Shown: positions 13,790-28,000, numbered from the stretch's first letter. The stretch: 64,000 nucleotides of DNA from Sipunculus nudus (GCA_026874595.1 CM049318.1:49442750-49506749); one strand, 5' to 3'. Program-made: numbers and translations. Notes: a model not told the origin generated them from the sequence alone.

Positions 13790-13975
13790 AAACCTTGGCC
13801 GCGGCGGATCCAGAGGGGGAAGGGGGTTCTGTAATAGTCCTCCTGCCCTTGTCTCCAATGTCCCGAATCCTCCCCTGCAATTTAGCAGGTGCACCTGAAT
13901 TTATCAAGTGGGGGGGGGGGGGGGGGGGTGCATTTTCAGATCTTGATCTCCAAAACTTGATCAATAATGTCTAAC
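13790..13975 (+). repeat. GCGGATCCAG repeat with 19-base poly-G
   Basis: GCCGCGGCGGATCCAGAGGG followed by a poly-G tract at 13910-13928. It resembles 40420-40615, which starts AGCGGATCCAGGGGAGGG and has a poly-C tract, so both are copies of one non-autonomous element family. Confidence 0.5.
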
Positions 13976-13989
13976 TCCATAACGATAAA

Positions 13990-14450
13990 TAACCTCGATG
14001 CAAAGATAAAGGTAGGTCGGGGGTTTATAGTCTGATATCAGTGACGTCACTGTCATTCTACTGTCATTGTATTTTGCTTTCCCGTATCTTGTTTTTTAGG
14101 GCCTGTTATTTCTTGTGGAGTGTACAGCCAAGCAGTCACAAACAACGAAGTTTTTTTATTCTTTCCATTCTTTGCCTGCCGCTCATGCTTTATAAGTACC
14201 CTTTCATTCCTGGGTGTAGCGGGCGCACCGTTGTGGTAAAGACCTTGGCCAGGAAGGCGTTGTGAGGACTATATCGCGGAACGTGGTCCGTTCTAGCCGT
14301 CACTACACGACTAAGTATAGGCATTAATATTTGGATGGTAAGCCTATTTGACAGCCCGCACGCTGGTCGTAGACTCTCTAATGTCAGTGGGCCGAAATGG
14401 CGCTAAATTCCGATCAGGAAGCGCACAAACCATTAGGCCACCACGCTCAA
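13990..14450 (-). repeat. Dispersed tRNA-SINE-like repeat, copy 1
   Basis: Shares GGTTTATAGTCTGATATCA-like text and TTCCTGGGTGTAGCGGG..GTTGTGGTAAAGACCTTGGC with the copy at 17870-18240, where a tRNA-like head on the minus strand is better preserved. Confidence 0.55.
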
Positions 14451-14860
14451 TATATATTTTATTGCATCCTACCCACCAAATCTTCTATTCCATCAAGTAC
14501 ACAAGCGCGTTCATTAGTGGTGCTAAGGCGTTGATTATCATTGTGGAGTGTATCTGATTCGACCCCCACCAACCATTAAATACAAATTTGTAAAACACCG
14601 ATATAACCTGAAAGGCTCGCTATTAATAGTCTTTATTACAGGTCATTCCTAACGCCGTGCGCATGGAATCTAAAACCCAGACGGCTTAATTATAAAGTAT
14701 CATTTTTAGCACATGGCCCCCTTCATCTTCAAGTAATAGAATGAGCCACCAATGGGCCATAGACCTATCATTTAAAAGGCTTTACAACCAACGGACTTTA
14801 AACAGGATTAATTGGCGCATTGAAAAAAGTTCCTTGTGCAACAGCAAGGATTTCATCTGC

Positions 14861-14896
<36 letters not shown>
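14861..14896. repeat. (AT)n(GT)n compound microsatellite
   Basis: Twelve AT units followed by about six GT units. Confidence 0.9.
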
Positions 14897-15049
14897 TAAT
14901 AATGTAGCGTTTCGCCTATACACGTTAGGGTTTTTGAATTTAGGATTATTTTTTTATTTTGCTTGGGAAAAAACTGGAAACTGGATTTATACTTCCCTAT
15001 TGACGTGTATACAAACATGATGAAAGACAGGACCTGTGGAAAGAGATAA

Positions 15050-15230
15050 GTTTCATGTTAAGAGATGTTTGAATCCAGTCTTTGTCATAAAATTTCATGA
15101 GATTTCGTTCACATTTGCCTGAGTTATATTGTCAAAAATCACGTAAATAAACACAGACACACACCCACAAACACACACACGAACGGGACTTAAGACATAT
15201 CCTCCTGGCGGCGGCAATCAACTGTTCTCT
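15050..15230 (+). repeat. Tail fragment of the ~290-bp dispersed repeat
   Basis: AAATTTCATGAGATTTCGTTC, an AAACACACACACGAACGG run and CATATCCTCCTGGCGGCGG match the 3' part of copies at 18340, 19620, 32490 and 43440. Such tails resemble the ends of widespread marine-invertebrate SINE/LINE families. Confidence 0.5.
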
Positions 15231-16999
15231 GGTTGTTTTAAGAGACATGTACAGTGACATTTATGAAGAAAGGGTCACATTCGCCAGGCACATATCTAAT
15301 GACGGAATGACATTTACGCACGTGGCAAAACAGAAGTAGGAGCTCTTTATTTATGTCATATATGGTATTGTGTAAACGAGTGTTTATTGCTTTATTTTGT
15401 CCGTTAGGCTCAGAATAGGATTCCCTTACTTTTCAATATAAACCATCTTTCATTAAATTGCTGTCATGTCAGTTTTTTTTATTTGCCCTTTATAAGTAGG
15501 CAGTTTTAGATTTGCATCATCTAGTTGCGTATGGTTAATAATGTTTATGACTTTGACCTGCATTTGCTTATATAGTGGACTGACCTGGAATACTGGTATA
15601 GATAAGTAATTTACGTAAAGGGTTTAAGCAAACCATAGCCTTTATACCTTCAGTTACGTCATCTAATTTATCATATGAACCTGTTTCATGTTGTTAAATA
15701 CCATTGCCGAAACGGTTGAGGGCTTCGTAGTTTTTATCACTAGGAGTCCATGGATAAATGTGAATGAATTGCACGGGAACGAACCTCTACGTTATGTCAA
15801 AAGTCACGTGACCTTGCATTTGTTTCAGGATAAAGAACCCATTAATCAATGTGGTGTTTTAGCTGTAAGCCAACTAAAATGCAGTTGTCAGTGCACACTC
15901 CATCTTGACATGATTAATAACAGAGTGTTACATTTTTGAAAGGACTCCTTGGACTCACGATGGAGTATTAAGGGTGCGGCTCAAATCCATTTTTTACCAA
16001 TAATAAAGGTTCAGAAACACTTGCATTATATATACATTATCTCACGCTATAAGTTAAATCTTTTCTGATTACAGAAAATACAGGCAAAACCATCCCGGCA
16101 TACGGCTTTCTACAATACACCTGTTTTATACGTTGTTTTGATTCTGTGTGTGAGTTAACTGACATCGCGTGTGTCTGTTAACCATAACAAGACTGTGTGA
16201 TCAGAAGTCAGATCTTGCGCATGCGCGACACAGCCAAAACAAGGAGAAAAAAACAGGAAATAAAATAAACACAAGTGAAACATCGATTAACCCCTTGAAA
16301 CAATCTGGAATTGTGCATTAGCGTGGTACAGATTCTAGATTGCGTACGCGGTATGTTAAGTTTTACGCCATCGATCGCGTCCGTTGCAAGTTTTTTCCAC
16401 TTGTGTACAGGAATAAGCAAACGGTATTAGAACGAAATTTTGGCAGATATCATAATATTTAAAGAGAACTTACACTATAATTAAATTGTAATAAACATAC
16501 CCAATACGTGAATATGTCCCTTTAAATGATGTGGTACGAGGCCTCATGGTTAACGTGTTGGACTTCAGAATAAAGGTCCTTGGTAAAGTCCCCGACACTT
16601 CTCACAGCTGAAATCTCGTTGAACCACAAATTATCGATCTAACTTTTTAACGGCACGTTAAGACTTCAGGGTCATTCTTAGACTCTTTCACAGAGGTCTT
16701 AAAACCAGAATCTTGAATAATAAAATGTCATTGTTAGCATATGGTTATCCTCATCCACATTCAATAGACTTTGTAATCAACCGGCCATTGTCCTTTCCTT
16801 TCAGAAATATAAAGGTCTTATATAATCCTGTCATATTTTGTATCACTCTACAAATACCTCCCACAATCAAGAATAAGTTAATCTGTCACTCATTTGCGGA
16901 ATATTGAACACAAAGATTTGGGAGAACAAGAGATGTTAAACATAAGTTAGATTTTATCACATGTATTTGTCTTGTTTTTAATCAAATCTTATCCTGTTA

Positions 17000-17400
17000 G
17001 CTTATCAAATAAAAGGCCAGGAAGCGCAGATCCTACACCACAAAGCCTGTTCGTTTTGTTTATATCCATGTGGGTAAAAAATATGGGGTACCCGCCAAAA
17101 TAGTCCAAACATATTGAACACATTTGGCGGCAAGAGGACGAACCAGCGTTTTGAAAAGGGCGGTTTAAGTGACCTTTCAGCTTCTACACACATTCAACCC
17201 ACCACCTTAGTTAACTTATTTTTTATTTCATTTTCAACATTGCTACATTTACAAACAGCTTGTAGATAAACAAGCTCGCACAGCTCCTTAACAGAGGCAT
17301 TAAAAGAACTTTTTTAGAAAGGATTTACTTATAGTTCATTAATTTGTACGGAGAGCAAGACAGAAATCGTATAAGAAAAGGTAAGTGAATAGATGAATTG
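17000..17400 (+). repeat. ~400-bp dispersed repeat, copy 1 of 4
   Basis: Landmarks in order: CTGTTCGTTTTGTTTATATC, GTACCCGCCAAAATA, GGCGGCAAGA, ACCAGCGTTTTG, GTGACCTTTC, TACAAACAGCTTGTAG, GAGGCATTA. The same series occurs at 27570-27930, 56330-56720 and 57160-57550, all on this strand. Confidence 0.75.
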
Positions 17401-17869
17401 GGAATATGAATATTGTTTCTCTAAAATGTCAAATTGAGGTGAGTAACACTAAGAATCACGGTCCAGCCCACAATCTGCAGAAACACAAGATGTATTTTAT
17501 CACTAGATGACTCAGCGAGAAGCTGTCTAAAAATGTATTCCTATGGGTATTTGCACAAATGGACGGGCGCCAAGGGGTGTTATTAGTAACAGAGACAAAG
17601 TTCGTCATTTACAGTGTCAGTAATGTCTCTCACATTTGTAAGCAGGCTCATACTGAAACGCTGCCAACAAAGGATCTACGCTAGTTTTGATGGCATTCAT
17701 AACCTAATTGATTTTTTTTGGACTTTTGTTCATTTGTAGTTACTCAAGCTTTGCGTTTGTCAAAATTGTTGACTAGCCTTGTGCGAGCTTGTAGTTCAGG
17801 AATTAATGAGTCATTTTGGTTTTCTTAGCTGACAAATATTCCATATTCTCTCCCTCTCTCTCACTATTT

Positions 17870-18240
17870 AAAGGTAAACATGGAGGTTTATAAAGATCGG
17901 GGTTTATATTCTGATGTTACCGACGACGTCTCATCCGACTTTACACTTTGCCTTCCTGGTCTTTCGGGCCTGTTCATTCTTGTAGATTTTCTCGGCTCCC
18001 AAGGAGCATACAACCCGAGCAGCCATATCAGGCGCTAGAAGGTTATTCTACAGCTGTCTGCCTCTCATGACAAATACCCATTCACTCCTGGGTCGAGAGA
18101 CCACACCATTGTGGTAAAGACCTTGGATAGGACTCTCAGCGCAGACGGCGGTCAGAACGGAACGCGAACCCACAACCTTGCAGCCACAAGTAAAGCGCCT
18201 TATCCATTACGCCCTCACGCTCCACGAAATGTCATGGTCC
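17870..18240 (-). repeat. tRNA-derived SINE-like element, copy 2
   Basis: Read on the minus strand, 18235 to 18158 looks like a tRNA: TGGATAAGGCGC resembles box A and GTGGGTTCGCGTTCC box B. The rest matches copy 1 at 13990 and a partial copy at 25360-25600. Not a functional tRNA gene because no full cloverleaf could be drawn. Confidence 0.6.
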
Positions 18241-18339
18241 TTCATTAAAAAAATACCAAGAACGATATATGCTGCATCCTTAGATGTACGGGGATGTCTA
18301 GGGAATGACTTACAGTTAAAATTTACATTTATAAAACAG

Positions 18340-18640
18340 AAATCTGAATTCTGAAGAATGCAAGCCTCTGCCATGTGGATTTCTTTTTGAGATGCTCCCG
18401 TGATTGTATTTACTTATTCAATACAATTCCAAGGTTCATTCGTGCGTGAGCGACTTTATATTTGTGAATTCCGTGATCTTGTTCCTGAATTTGGATTATA
18501 TTCCGGATCCACATCAAATTCTTAGCGATTATTCATTGGGCCATTCCCGGAATGTCGAAAATTTCATGAGATACTGTTGGTCAGTGCCTGTGTGAAAAGC
18601 ACACACACGAACGTGGATGAAAGCATCCCCTATACTGGCT
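18340..18640 (+). repeat. ~290-bp dispersed repeat, copy A
   Basis: AATGCAAGCCTCTGCCATG, GGTTCATTCGTGCGTGAGCG, TTTGTGAATTCCGTGA, CATTGGGCCATTCCCGGAAT and ACACACACGAACG occur in the same order as in copies at 19620, 32490 and 43440. Confidence 0.7.
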
Positions 18641-18879
18641 GTGGCAATAATGTCACCTCATGTACTGTAAAACTACTTTCCCCACAAAAGACATCGAAAT
18701 GTGGTTGTAGGTAGGGGTTATGGTCTGTAAGACTTTTCTCCCCGACAAAGATATCCGAGAGCTGTGATCGTATAGACACGTGTTCTGTAAAGAACATGGG
18801 CACACCGTGGGAACAAGGCCTGCCCATTGAGCTTGCAGATCGCTAATCCTTGGTGAGGGCCGACCGTGAAAAATCTCAC

Positions 18880-18960
18880 TGCCTCGGCTGAGATTCAAAC
18901 TCACGATCTCCCAGCTTGAGTCCTATGCTCTACCTCTGGTCCACATTAGCCGGTTAGGAC
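18880..18960 (-). repeat. tRNA-like SINE head
   Basis: On the minus strand, AGAGGTAGAGCATAGGACTC then GAGTTTGAATCTC resembles tRNA box A and box B. A similar piece, CTCGGCTGAGATTTGAACGC, lies at 41897-41916. Confidence 0.45.
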
Positions 18961-19619
18961 CAGACATACATAACTTGAATAATCACATACACATTAATAC
19001 TGAAGAAGCTTGTTCTCATGATAACTGCATTGTAAAAAACTTGTACTATTACAACTCCCGAGTTACTTAGGTTAAGACAGAACTAGAAACTCTAGTAATG
19101 CCACCATTGTGGGGATGGTCATGGTGATTAATGTTATATGTAACGTTATATGTTGGGACATATTTCACGCTGAACAGCGGACTTTTTGCGACTAACATGT
19201 CTCCGACTAGAGTACATTAGTCCCCGACCTTTAACGCGTTAAGCGGCTTGCTTGGTGTCATTCCACAGCGCATGAATTAAGCTCGAGGCTTATACCATAT
19301 TAATTCTGTGAAAACAGCCTGACCTGTCCGTGTCTGTTGAGTTCGTCTGCGGGGTCCCTATTTATGATTTGTGGAGTTCAAATCTTCAGTATAAACTACC
19401 AGAGCCAAGTATTGGAGAAGGCAGGGCTCTGATAGGTTTTATATTTTGGTAAATTGGTGACGTAGTGAGTGTTCGGGTTTCTTTTGACCCGATCTCTGAC
19501 ATAAAAAAAAATACCTCTGGACGAGGTCTACAGCGCAAGAGTGCATCTTCTTCACCATGGAGTGAATGTGCAGTGTTTTTTTTTTGCTGTTGGCCAGAGT
19601 AGAAAGGGCTAGAGATCTA

Positions 19620-19930
19620 CATTATAAGAAATGCAAGCATCCACATTCCTGGCCTCCTTGTCGTGTAATGCTCCCAAAACCATGTTTGCATTCATTATTC
19701 GGCCCATGTTCCCAGGTTCATTTGTGCACAAGTGACTGTACATTTGTGTGTATTCTTTGAAAAAAATCCTGAATTTTGATCATGTGGCAGATCAACACCA
19801 AAATCTAATCGGTTCTTCATTGCCCCATTAGCGAATAGTCCTGAAAATTTAATGAGAGTCCGTACATGATTGCATAAGGTATGTTGCGAATAAAAACACA
19901 AACACAAACACACACACAAATTACAATAGT
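19620..19930 (+). repeat. ~290-bp dispersed repeat, copy B
   Basis: ATGCAAGCATCCACATTCC, GGTTCATTTGTGCACAAGTG, CACCAAAATCTAATCGGTTC and an ACAAACACACACAC tail; same order as copy A. Confidence 0.7.
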
Positions 19931-19949
19931 GATGATTAAACAATGTTTA

Positions 19950-22010
19950 ATATTTAAAAGTGTGTGTGTTGTAATTGTCTATTTCAGCGACTCAGATAAT
20001 TTAACAGTCACAGAGTCTCCCATAACACTGCCGGCAAGCATGTTTACCTGTGCCAGTGTGTTAGCCCTCTATTTTCTAAATTCCTTAATTCTAAAATTAG
20101 TCCGTTTACCGTTATCGTGACCGCAGAAAAAGATCCCCACAAACACGGGCCGCAAAGGTTCAAGTAGTAACTTCATCAGGATAAACACCTACGCTTTTTA
20201 ACACGCGAGTGAATGTTATACTAGGTTGATCATTAAGTTCAACGAGATACTTATCCGGCTTTCTTTGTTTGATATGATTTATTTCTTACCTGCGGTGTAT
20301 ACGGTTCACACCTTTGGATCCATGGAGACAAATGGGTGTCAAAGTAGCCTAGCTGATACCTGCACCATACAGCACGGGGACCCATTTTCTTGAGCCAGCA
20401 AATTGGCACTGAGAATTTTTTAAAATTTTACGTTCTTTTGTTTGTTGCAGCTGTTACTAAAATAAGATCGGTCTGAGGCATTTATTTCAAAAACGAAAAC
20501 GAATCTCTCTATAGCAGGTCGTAGGCGTAAGAACATTCGAAATGTTGAAAAAATATATTTTGCATCCTATGTTCTTATACTTTTATATTGCGAGGAAAAA
20601 AACAGACTTTGATTTTGCGATTTTAACTGCATGTTTACAGAGATTCAACGATGGTTTAAGATTACAGTCAGTCTTTACAAAAATCTTGCACAAGCACATA
20701 GCAATTGTTGAAGGAATAATTCCTGGAGCACCGGCGGGCTAAGATATATATTTTATTTACTCTTGAAAACAACTCTCTTTGCGATGATTATTGGCAAAAA
20801 AGTATAAGCTGTTCGGTGATGTAAAGTCACCATTCATTATTTCCGTAAATAATTGTGTGACACACAGATCTAAAGCTGAAAGCTGCAGGCTCACTACATC
20901 TTATCGTATTGTTTACAGATACTTAATCACAGCGTGTACTCGGTTTAGTTTGTAATCATGCAGATTCGGAGGCTAATTATTACTGTCAAAATGTCGTGCT
21001 CGGTAATTTCTGCTTGGCCGCGTCTTTGGAAAGAACTGTATCCTAAAAAATGCACCTAGTATTTGTTCATCTTCCGTTTTTTCTAGGTAATAAAACATCT
21101 TGTGGGCGTTATCCTATTATATTCATCTTTAGACAAAGGACATTGACAACACTTGGCAACTTGAACGACTGAAATGATGAGCTGTGCAGCTTGGAATTTG
21201 GGTGTTTGTACCAACAGTGAAACCTGTGTGATCAGACCATCCGTGGGACTGGATGAATGTGGTCTGAATTCACAGGTTATCTTTTTAGACAGGTTCCCTT
21301 TCAGACAGGTTCCACTGTAATGGTTTCTTAATAAAACACTCGGTATGGCCCTCTTATGACTGTTGATATACCATGGTTGCCTTAATATTAGTGGGGTAAC
21401 AATTTTCACTTGTTCAATGTTTCGCGAAAGCTCCATTTTCAGGATCTCACAATGCAGTAACTTAAATACATTAAACTTAATAATATGTGCGAAAACCCAT
21501 TACAGCTGGATAGGGACCCATTGGAAAAATTACTTAAAAAAAACAGGGGAAATTACTTCTCCAATATATACAGGTAACTTGATAAATCTGATATACTTTA
21601 CAATAGATTGGATTAACGGGCACTATACATGATATTTTATTATTTAGAGGATCAACCTTTTTTTGCCTTTGCACTGCCCTATACGATGGAGCCTCTAATA
21701 CACGCAAGTTTAGTTTTTGCGTATACAATTCTTTCGCGAATATCGTGAATTTGAGAACCTCGCGAACAATCAGAGAATATATTGGAGGGATGTTAGTGAC
21801 AAGAAAGATATAAAACAAAACTACACGGTTTTCTTTTTCCGTCTGTCTTTTTTCTCTTTCAGTCTGTTTATCCTGTGTCCTTATGTAAGCAGGAGGTTGG
21901 TGCTATTCAAATGGAATCACGTTTTCTGTGTATGTGAATAACATTAGACTGACCTTCCCTTATAGCTGCTTGTTTCTTTAGTTCTTTGTTTCTTGTTTAA
22001 TAATCTCCAG
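19950..22010. other. Upstream flank of the vWA/EGF gene
   Basis: No coding exon found. It should contain the promoter and an untranslated first exon if the acceptor at 22010 is used, but I could not place a start site. A TATAAAA-like motif occurs at about 21809. Confidence 0.4.
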
Positions 22011-22021
22011 GAGTGGAAGTC

Positions 22022-22079
22022 ATGAAGCTGTTGTTGGTGACAGTGCTGGCGTTACTGGCCTGCCAGGTGAACTCGCAAG
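22022..22079 (+). CDS. Exon 1: start codon and signal peptide
   Basis: Encodes residues 1-19 plus one base: a Met-Lys start, a hydrophobic core [11 protein letters not shown] and a polar CQVNSQ end, a classic secretory signal with probable cleavage around residues 18-19. The exon ends CAAG with donor GTAAGT, phase 1. A pyrimidine-rich stretch ending CTCCAG at 22010 just before GAGTGGAAGTC-ATG looks like a splice acceptor, so this exon probably begins at 22011 and an untranslated first exon and the promoter lie further upstream, not located. Confidence 0.88.
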
Positions 22080-25000
22080 GTAAGTTAACTATATCACACT
22101 GCGCAGAATCGGACTTTTCTTGTTAAGGTTTGTGGGTTTCAAAAATCCCAATAATCCAAAATGCACCGGGGCTTCTACTTACAGAGATGGCGATCGACTT
22201 AAGAATACAGAAGTGAAGATTTTTGCATATGTAAAATACGCGAGGGGATGACCATGCAAAGAACCATCTGAGATAAAAAAAGAAGTCATGGGATGACAAA
22301 GATAGTCAGTCACAAAGAAAGAATGCATATTGTCGGTAGGGTAGAAGTACAGTAAAACATCGCCACCGCGACCGTATCCAAAACAGAAATTTGTGACGTA
22401 AAAGTTGAAATATACTCACTGTAATAACAGCACGCAAATATACACTAGCTGGATTCGGGGACGGTTGGGGTACAACATTAGGCTCTACTTCGACGAAAAA
22501 AAGCTCACTGGCAGACCTTAAGGCAGGGGGTATTTGAACAGACTGCGTTGTCTTTTTAGGAGCACTTGTTGAAAACGGTACAGTGGTTGGCGTACTGAGC
22601 AATGAAGTAACTGTTGTGTAATACTACAGCGCCAGAAGCAGTTAACAAAGACGGTTATCGAATTGTGTAGAAAACATTCGATAGAAAAAAAACACTGCGG
22701 CGATTTTGATTTAAGTTAGATTTTATGCCAAATAGCATGACAGAAACAGTTTCAAAAGTTTTACATGAATATACATGTACTTAATATATAAAGAAGTAAT
22801 CAAGTCAAAAGATATATAGACCTAGTGACCTGTACGTGCAATAGTAAGAATGTATACATGACTAAGGTAAGTACAAAAGCTGAATAGTTAATCACGATTA
22901 ACATGTGACGTGAGTACAATAAGGTCATCATGAACTAGCACAAGTGACAGATTGATGTATCACACAATTGAATAACTCTGATATTAATGTGTAACATCCC
23001 TTGATGCATTTCACAATAAAAGAACAATGCACACGTAAAAAATGCATAATTATCTACATATAAAGCCTAGTTTTGAGATGGTTAGATTATCGGATGTTAT
23101 TAAGAGGCACCAATACCAGCCAAACGGAGAACACTAAGAGATGTCAGTATTGATTAATTGTGTTATGCCTGATTTAAAATGCAGTTTAACCATAAAGACT
23201 GGGTGGGTGTGACGATGGGACAGACCTGTTTTGTTTTCCGGCTACTGTCACACCAAACGTGTTACTATTTGATGCTTCACCGACATCCGTTTGCTTGTCA
23301 CATACATTTGTTAATTGAATTATCAATCAGAGATGTAGGACTTGATTCCGGACTTTGACTCGAGTCCTGTCTGAAGGCAACTTTTTCAGGGACTTGGATT
23401 CGAGATTCCTGGACTCGGAATCGCACTCGGACTCGGAGGTTATGACTCGAGAAATCAAGCCGAGTCCATCCCGGACTAAAAGGAAAAAAAAAACTACAAA
23501 AAAACAATTTTTTTTGTTTGTAGTTTGCGAACTACAAACAAACTATTTCAAAATAATAACACTGTATATACGAAGCATTAGCTCTGCATCAAGAGCTTCC
23601 GAATGACTCGGACTCAAAGAAGGTTGACTTGCATGTTAATATCTTATTGCTCTTAGCTCAGCCAAATGTACATGGTAACCTAATGATATTAAAATCTTTG
23701 TTCTTTTATTTTGTATTAGATTAACATTCTTAGTATTTCGTTGTACCTCGTTTTATATATCATTGTCATATCGATAAATTTTGTTCATTTAATACCTGGC
23801 ACATGACCCTTCTTACTCAAGAAGTATACTTCCGGTGCAGGCTACCCTGCGGAATGTAAAAAAATAAATAAACTAGTATGTTTTAATTCAAAACAGAGGA
23901 GGGTGATCCGTTGGGTCCACCAGAGAAATGCATGCTGAAAATCGACGTCACGTTCCTGGTAGATTCGTCGGCGAGTGTTGCTACTCGCGGCGGCTACTCG
24001 GAAGTTAAGAAGTTTGTCAAAGCCATCATCGAAAACAACATGGTGACTGACGAATATGCTCGCTTCGCCATGATCACTTTCAGTGACACCGCCCAGGTAA
24101 CTTTTGGACTAGATGACTGCGGGGAAGATGTCCAGTGTATGTTTAACTTCATCGATGCCGCGTCATTACAGGTAAAATATATGAAAACTATTGAAAAAAA
24201 TTGATGATTTGAAATAAAGGTCTAAAAATCGTAAAATAGTCATAAAATGTTCATTTTTCTGAAAATTTGTTTACAACCGGGTCATTTTTCTACCAAACTT
24301 GTCACAAATATATGTTCTTCACAATTTAATTGATCAGAAAAAAGTAGCTTTTAAACGATCTGTCAATCCCACGTAGGGAAAAATAAATATGTAAAATAAA
24401 TAAAGTTAATACTAATTCAGTAAAACACCCTATGTTTAGCGGCCACCTCAATATGTCGATCATCTGTTCACGGTCCCGACTCTCTTTTATTCTTCATATA
24501 AGATCTCGCTTTAACGACCGCCTTAAAAAATGCGACCATTTATTTAGGGGTCCGTGATGGTCTTAATTTCGAGGTTTCACTGTTTAAACATTATATATTA
24601 ATTTAATATGAATTCTAAATTTGATTTTTTAAATATTTTTGTGTTTAATAAAAGTAACATAATGAACCTTATTACGATATTAACCAGGGAGCCAACACAA
24701 ACATTAACGCTGCTTTTGAGCTGGTGATGGATGTCATCTACCGAGGTCCCGTTGCGGGCGACCGACCGGACGGAACAGACGTGGTCCTCCTGATCACAGA
24801 CGGTGAACCCAACATCGACGAGCAACGACTTCTCAGAACAACTACGATAGCCAAGAACAGGGGTATCCGTATCGCCGCAGTGGCTGTCGGGACGGACGTG
24901 TCGGACGATCTGATGTTCGACATCATCTCGGTTCCCTGGTATTTCAACTATTTTTACGCAAAAGATTTTACACAACTGAACGAGATTGTCCCACGTATGA

Positions 25001-28000
25001 AGGAGATGTACTGCCCACCCATCGGCGTCACCACCCCTTCCCCAGGTTTGTTCAGTTTCTTTCCTTATTTAAACGATGCACATTGATATATCTCAGATTC
25101 ATATATTCTATAATAATTTATTGACTACCATAGGGGCTTATAGACAGTCGACGGATATATACTCGGGTTCAGTCCCCGCCGTGGCCATGAAAGTGGGATG
25201 TATTGGCCCGTCCAAGGCCGGTTGTTTTTTTTCGGTATCCTCCACCTCTAGACACTTCCGAACGTCAATATTTGAGCCATGGAGAGTAATTATAATTATT
25301 AATCATAAGTATTATTGCAATCCATGTAAAATAAATAAAGATAAGAATTTAACTTCATGAGCCTTGAATAGCTGATTATAGCCTGATAAAACCGACAATG
25401 TCAGTCTCTTCCGACTATATCTTTCTGGTCTTTCGTTCACTATCATTCTCGGAGCTATTATCGGCTTCCTGTGGTGCAAACAACCCGTGTTTTAAAGGCA
25501 GAAGACGCATTATTGTGCGTTTGAACGCGGCAGCCATTCTAAGCAGGGTTCGAACCCACAGTCATGTCAAACGCCCAACGCCAACAGGACCAGCCCCCCT
25601 TAACAATTACATCTCCGCACTACAGAAATCCTTAATAATGAGAATTACAGTCGTCAACAAGGACCTTAATGTCTTCATTTTGTGGCTACATAGTACCATT
25701 TGCCTACTTATAGATTTTTAGCTCAGCTGACTGTAAGTCATCTGAGCTTTAGCAATCACTCTTTGTCCGTCCGTCTGTCCGTCTGTCTGTCTGTCCGTCC
25801 GTCCGTCCGCCCCTTAACCAGGCACAAATCGTAACTGCTGGTCCTGGAATCTTCTAACTTTACATCCAGAGAGATTCATGAAAAATCTCCTTGGAAACCT
25901 GGAATTAGGTCTCTGTTACCCATATTCTTCAAGCTATGGGGCTCTGAAGTATCCCCAAGACTAATGAAAAAGTTGATACAAAAGCTCAAGTATCTGAACA
26001 ACTAATGCATTGAACACCATGATTTTTTGCACAGATATTGATCATGGAGTGTTTCATCAGTTTCTGCAGACTGGTGGCGCCACCTGTATTTTTTCGATTT
26101 TTTTTTCTCTATTTTTGATACCTTAAAAGATACGGTCATCTGTTAACAGGGCACACATCGTGACTTCTGGATCTGGAATCTTCACACTTTACATCCAGAG
26201 AGGTCCATGAAAAGTCTCCATGGAAACCTGGAATTAGGTCTCTGTTACCAATATTCTTCAAGCTATGGGGCTCCAAAGTGCCCCCCCCCCCTCCCGAGAA
26301 AAATGAACAATTTGATACAAAAGCCCAAGTATCTGCACAACTTATGCATTGATCACTATGATTCTTTGCATGGATATTTGTCATGGAATGTTTCATCAGT
26401 TTCTGCAGACTGATGGCACCAACTGTACTTTTTTTATTTTTTTATTTTTTTTTCTATTGTCAAGACTTTTTAAAGATGCGGTCATCTGTTAACAGGGCAA
26501 CAATCGTAACCGCTGGCCCTTGAATCTTCTTACTTTACATCCTAAAAGGTCCATGAAAGTCTTCTTGGAAACCTGGAATTAGGTCTCTGTTGCCCGTATT
26601 CTTCAAGCTATGGGGCTCCAAAGTACCCCCCAGAATAATGAAAATTTGACACAAAAGCTCAGGTGTCTGAACAACTAATGCATTGATCACCATGAATCTT
26701 TGTATGGATTTGATCATGGAGTGTTTCATCAGTTTCTGCAGATTGGTGGCGCCACCTGAATTTTTTTTTATTTTTTACCATTTTTTCTCTATTTTTGAGA
26801 CCTTTAAAGATGCAGTCATCTGTTAACAGGGCACAAATCTTAACCGCTTGACCTGGAATCTTATTTATTTACATCCAGAGAGGTCCATGAAAAGTCTCCA
26901 TGAAAACCTGGAATTAGGTCTCTGTTACCTATATTTTCTGAGCTATGGGGCTTATAAGCACCCCACAAAATGATTGAAAATTTCATACCAAAGTTGGGCA
27001 CAAATAATAACAATTTAGCCAAGAAACTTCTAACTTGACATCCTGAGAGTTCCTCAAAAGTCTCCCAGATACTGAAATTCGGTCACTGTGACCTATATTT
27101 CCAGAGTTATGCGGTATGTTTGAGCACCCAAGAAATAATGCAAAATACACACAAATTGCCAGATTCCTAAGGAAAGGCTGGACATTATCTTAATTAATTG
27201 CCTGTGCAAGGACATATTGTCAACATGTCAGTCTGCTGAGCGTAATGACCTATTGGTCACTTGTTATGTTTTATTACATTAAGGCATTAAGTTTATCGCG
27301 GGAGTAACGACCTAGCCCGTATGAAAGGTTACGGCGAGAGCCTACATTTCTAATATTATACACTTTTCAGCTTTCCCAAGATTGTTAGCCGTTTTCACTA
27401 TTTTTAAATTAAAGAATACGTTCTCCTTTGTTTAACATTGTCTCCTTCCCCGTTTTGTGTGTCAAAACTGATCAGGGTTCAGTTAGATTGGTTTAATTAT
27501 AGGAGGCTTAGCCCCGATATCTGACGGCTTATAGCGAGAGTTAATATATTTTACCTTTTTTTTAAAAAAGTAAAAAAACCGAGGCTGTTCATTTTTTTTT
27601 ATATGCACATGTTTATAACATGTAGGGGCCCCGACAAAAATATAGACAACAAGGACATCTGTCGGCAAGTCAGACGAACCAGCGTTTCACAAAGCGCGTT
27701 TTACAACTAGTGATCTTTAAACTTCTGCACATATACGACCACCCATATGTTTTTGTAAACATTTTGTCAACACTGCTGTGTTTACAAACAACTTGTAGGT
27801 AAAAAAGCTCATACCTTCATCACAGAGGAGGTACAATAACAGGTAGTACCTAGAGTTCATAAAAATATACACAGAGTAAGACATATATTACATAAATTGT
27901 ACTGAAAAATAGGCAGGTGAATTACAGGCTTTAAATTTGTCAGAATTTTACTGTTTGCAAATGTTTGGACTACATTTTGACTTTTGTTATATAGCGTTTT

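Noticed and set aside
18158-18235. tRNA gene on the minus strand
   Set aside because: Box A and B similarities only; no full cloverleaf and the sequence is part of a dispersed repeat.
24738-24947. Minus-strand frames opposite exon 3 (also 24598-24975)
   Set aside because: Shadows of the vWA coding exon on the other strand.
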